Below, piece by piece: positions 61,736-64,000 of a stretch of 64,000 bases of DNA. Location of the stretch: contig NZ_CP039121.1 of the NCBI RefSeq assembly GCF_014131735.1, positions 3,162,001-3,226,000 on the forward strand. The letters run 5' to 3'. The DNA is from Lactiplantibacillus plantarum. GTDB lineage: Bacteria; Bacillota; Bacilli; Lactobacillales; Lactobacillaceae. The translations under genes were made by a program, and so were the position numbers. The stretch's first letter is position 1. Each line of letters opens with the position of its first letter. The notes under the pieces were generated by a model. That model had not been told where the DNA came from. It searched no databases and was given only the letters and a program-made list of their open reading frames with translations.

Positions 61736-63352
61736 TTACTTCCAGTAGGCATAGCGATAAAGGGCGTCTCGCAACAATGTGAAGTGAACCCCACCAACCT
61801 TGTTACTGATCAAGTGAGCAGCAGCAGTTTGATAAATCGGTGTGACCCCCTGTTGCTGAGCGACTAGCTTAGCCGCTTGCTGCATCGTCTGATATCGGGC
61901 CTTAGTTGACTGCTTATCGGCCGTAATCGTTGAGATTAATTGCTCATATTTCGCATTGTTAAACTTCCCAAAGTTGACAGAATTAGTTATCGAAGCCTTA
62001 TTCAAGAAATCAACTGGATCTTGGAAATCACTCGACCACGACAACGTGGCAAAGTCAAAATCACCCTTGCTTAAAGTTGAAATCTCATTTGTCAGTGGTA
62101 CTGACTTGACATTGACCGTGACACCACTAAGATTTTTCTCAATTGCAGCTTGAATATATTCTGCCACCGACTTATTAATATCATTATCGTTCGTCAATAA
62201 TTGCAGTGTTAACTTTTGCTTTCCTAAGCTCGCCTGAGCCTTCTGCCAATACTGTTTAGCCTTTGCTGGACTGTATGGATACAAATTTCCGGTATCCGTA
62301 TTAAAATCTTTCCCTGTTGTCGGGTTCTTGGTATTGCCAGCAGGAACTAATGACGTCGCCGCTACTGAGCCGTCTTTGAGAACGTTCTTAACCAATGACT
62401 GGCGATTCAAAGCGTAACTCACAGCACGCCGCAAGTCAGTATTCTGCAATGCTGAGCGCTTCTGGTTCCACAACATGAAGTAGAGTTGATTTAACTTCGT
62501 AACCTTCATCTGACTTTTTAGTGACCCTTGCTCAGCTGCCGATACTTGGGTGCCCGTAATCTGGGTGACTTGGACCTCATTGCTTTGGAAGAGGTTCTCG
62601 GCCGTACTGTTATTTTTGACCGTCTGCACCTTAATATTCTTGATTCGGACCTGTTTACGGTCATAATAATACGGGTTCTTCACATATTTCCACGTGTCAT
62701 TCGTCCCATTCCAACTCTTCAAGACATAGGGACCATTAGAGAGCGTTCGCTGTGCCGATGTCCCATACTTATTCCCGTATTTCTCAGTAAATTGTTTGTT
62801 TAACGGATAGATCTCTGTGGCTAGCCGATAATTAAAATACGGCACGCGCTGTTGCAATGTAATTTGTAACTTATACTTACCCAACGCTTTAACGCCTAAG
62901 GTCTTCACCGCCTTCTTACCAGCCGTGATTGCCGTTGCATTCTTGATTTCAGCAACGTGTCCGACTTCCTGTGACTTGGTATTCGGATCGACCTGGCGTT
63001 GCACGGAATAAACAAAGTCAGCGGCCGTGACCTTTTTTCCATTCGACCACTTGGCATTGTGCCGCAAATTAAAGGTATAAGTCTTCCCATTATTAGTCGG
63101 TTTGACGACTTTCTTGGCAATTGCCGGCACGACTTTCCCCTTTTGATTAGTTGTGTACAAGCCTTCCATAAACTGAGCAATAGCGGCCTGACTAGCGATA
63201 TCGTCGGCCTTATTAGGATCAGCGGTCGCAATCGACTGGGTCGCCGTTACGTTCAACGTCTTCTGCTGACTACTCTGCTGGCTACCGCAGCCAGTTAACA
63301 CTAATCCTAGGGCTACAATAGCAATACTGCTGATCCATATTCTTTTTTTCAT
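61736..63352 (-). CDS. oppA: Peptide ABC transporter substrate-binding lipoprotein
   Basis: The 538-residue SBP_bac_5 protein starts with a lipoprotein signal MKKRIWISSIAIVALGLVLT and lipobox LTGC, and has the family features FNLRHNAKWSNGKKVTAADF and LSNGPYVLKSW. It would capture oligopeptides outside the membrane. No permease or ATPase gene is adjacent, so it must share a transporter encoded elsewhere. AGGAG lies nine bases before ATG. A cysteine-rich leader ORF lies upstream. Confidence 0.92.
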   Translation of the reverse strand: MKKRIWISSIAIVALGLVLTGCGSQQSSQQKTLNVTATQSIATADPNKADDIASQAAIAQFMEGLYTTNQKGKVVPAIAKKVVKPTNNGKTYTFNLRHNAKWSNGKKVTAADFVYSVQRQVDPNTKSQEVGHVAEIKNATAITAGKKAVKTLGVKALGKYKLQITLQQRVPYFNYRLATEIYPLNKQFTEKYGNKYGTSAQRTLSNGPYVLKSWNGTNDTWKYVKNPYYYDRKQVRIKNIKVQTVKNNSTAENLFQSNEVQVTQITGTQVSAAEQGSLKSQMKVTKLNQLYFMLWNQKRSALQNTDLRRAVSYALNRQSLVKNVLKDGSVAATSLVPAGNTKNPTTGKDFNTDTGNLYPYSPAKAKQYWQKAQASLGKQKLTLQLLTNDNDINKSVAEYIQAAIEKNLSGVTVNVKSVPLTNEISTLSKGDFDFATLSWSSDFQDPVDFLNKASITNSVNFGKFNNAKYEQLISTITADKQSTKARYQTMQQAAKLVAQQQGVTPIYQTAAAHLISNKVGGVHFTLLRDALYRYAYWK

Positions 63353-63385
63353 GAATGATGACTCCTAACTTAACGATGATGTCGG

Positions 63386-63517
63386 TTACTGGCAACGATA
63401 CTTCGATTGGCGCCGACAACAACACATCAACGGTAAGCCTCCGTTATCCGTGGTAAACCGGTAATTACTGGTTTTCACGACTACAATAACGTTTTGCAAT
63501 CCTGCGTTCATCATCAT
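63386..63517 (-). CDS. Cysteine-rich leader peptide upstream of oppA, 43 aa
   Basis: An AAGGGGAGG ribosome binding site (63530-63522) precedes ATG-ATG-ATG at 63517/63514. The product starts MMMNAGLQNVIVVVKTSNYR, continues FTTDNGGLPLM, then three consecutive Cys codons (63424-63416), RRQSKYR, Cys and Gln, and stops at 63386, 33 bases before oppA. The three TGT codons form one arm of a stem: TGTCGG (63418-63413) pairs with CCGACA (63385-63380), and the latter lies just after the leader stop. The arrangement suggests cysteine-responsive control of oppA translation or transcription. I do not know a named family. Confidence 0.7.
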   Translation of the reverse strand: MMMNAGLQNVIVVVKTSNYRFTTDNGGLPLMCCCRRQSKYRCQ

Positions 63518-63552
63518 GATTCCTCCCCTTAGATTAAAAACTAATTAAGATA

Positions 63553-63581
63553 AGATTAGCTTTTAAGTTTACATCTGTCAA
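63553..63581 (-). promoter_or_regulatory. oppA operon promoter
   Basis: On the minus strand TTGACA (63581-63576), 17 bases, TAATCT (63558-63553). The mRNA would start near 63545 and carry both the leader ORF and oppA. Confidence 0.8.
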
Positions 63582-63812
63582 CTAAAAGTTTCGCTCAGCA
63601 TTCTAAGTCACCATGGTATTATGCCTTCACTATTCAGGCCGAAACTAGCTTGCGCTTTTGAACCAAACGTATGGTACGCGAGCTTAAAACTAGACCGGCT
63701 ATGGTGGGTTATTAAATCAAGAAGTCAAAAATCGGATAAACACTTGTCCCCCCAATCGGCAATAAAAAAATCGCTATTAGCCGATATACTGACTAATAAC
63801 GATACTTGCCCA

Positions 63813-64000
63813 TCAATGGCGAATCTGACCATTGCCATCAATGACGTATTTATAAGATGTTAATTCCGCTAATCCCATCGGACCGCGAGCATGTAACTTC
63901 TGCGTTGAGATCCCGATTTCAGCGCCAAATCCAAATTCAAAGCCATCCGTAAACCGGGTGGAAGCATTGATATAAACACACGCTGCGTTGACCCGTTGCT
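63813..64000 (-). CDS. proA: Glutamate-5-semialdehyde dehydrogenase (gamma-glutamyl phosphate reductase), 3' end only
   Basis: The final 62 codons of a gene that continues past the right edge. They read [54 protein letters not shown], which is the conserved C-terminal part of ProA. The enzyme makes glutamate semialdehyde for proline synthesis. The TGA is at 63815-63813. Confidence 0.93.
   Translation of the reverse strand, partial: QRVNAACVYINASTRFTDGFEFGFGAEIGISTQKLHARGPMGLAELTSYKYVIDGNGQIRH

Noticed and set aside
63754-63785. Terminator for proA
   Set aside because: ATCGGC and GCCGAT can pair, but the T-run lies in the loop and not after the stem, so it does not look like a working terminator.
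1-64000. CRISPR array, complete insertion sequences or rRNA genes
   Set aside because: I saw no regularly spaced repeats, transposase motifs or rRNA sequence.

Overview
The window looks like chromosomal DNA of a Lactiplantibacillus plantarum-group lactobacillus. The evidence is the low-to-moderate GC content, strong AGGAGG-type ribosome binding sites, frequent TTG and GTG starts, a six-gene glycogen operon, a four-hydroxybenzoate-type flavin hydroxylase, a Bsh2-like amidase, and the order walR-walK-yycH-yycI-walJ-htrA-rlmH, which I recall from L. plantarum. The assignment is from memory of gene content, not from a search. The window carries three ParB-type parS palindromes, one exact Noc-type palindrome and a cluster of DnaA boxes, so it should lie close to the replication origin, although dnaA, parB and noc are not in it. 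From memory of L. plantarum gene order, oriC should lie beyond the right-hand end.

Region 1 to 33 kb is a patchwork of short transcription units. It opens with a cut-off proline iminopeptidase, then a kilobase of degraded intergenic DNA with an inverted pair of a repeat, a tiny membrane peptide and a MATE exporter. An ArsR regulator, divergent from a quinone oxidoreductase and a DJ-1/PfpI protein, follows. Next come an acetyltransferase, an EamA permease, a frameshifted DUF1835-like gene and a TetM-like ribosome protection protein. Then come an azoreductase-type flavoprotein with a divergent WYL regulator, a glutamine amidotransferase-like protein, an ASCH protein, an HpaB-like hydroxylase, a tyrosine phosphatase, a ThrE exporter, a Bsh2-like amidase and a first beta-phosphoglucomutase with its PucR-type neighbour. 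An SDR / acetoacetate decarboxylase-like / nitroreductase operon, an ArsC-type reductase and a flavodoxin follow. After them lies an anaerobic-looking unit: LysR regulator, dicarboxylate transporter and a three-domain flavoprotein reductase. A FusB-type EF-G-binding protein comes next, behind what reads as a complete translational attenuator. The stretch ends with a PTPS paralogue, a second nitroreductase and a uracil-DNA glycosylase-like protein.

Region 33 to 46 kb holds a TetR / aldehyde dehydrogenase pair with matching operators, remnants of a decayed gene, rlmH, the DnaA-box cluster, and the essential WalRK cell-wall regulon (htrA, walJ, yycI, yycH, walK, walR), all on the minus strand. 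It is followed by tRNA-Lys, a small hypothetical gene and a cold-shock gene. The htrA ribosome binding site is separated from its start codon by a UUCG hairpin.

Region 46 to 64 kb is carbohydrate metabolism. A maltose phosphorylase with an unusual N-terminal extension and a second beta-phosphoglucomutase feed maltose into glycolysis. On the other strand glgB-glgC-glgD-glgA-glgP and a GH13 amylase form a tightly overlapping glycogen synthesis and breakdown operon. The window ends with an OppA lipoprotein preceded by a cysteine-rich 43-residue leader ORF, and with the 3' end of proA. The most interesting items are the fusB-like attenuator, the Cys-rich leader of oppA, the parS/Noc/DnaA-box collection, and the hairpin-spaced Shine-Dalgarno of htrA.
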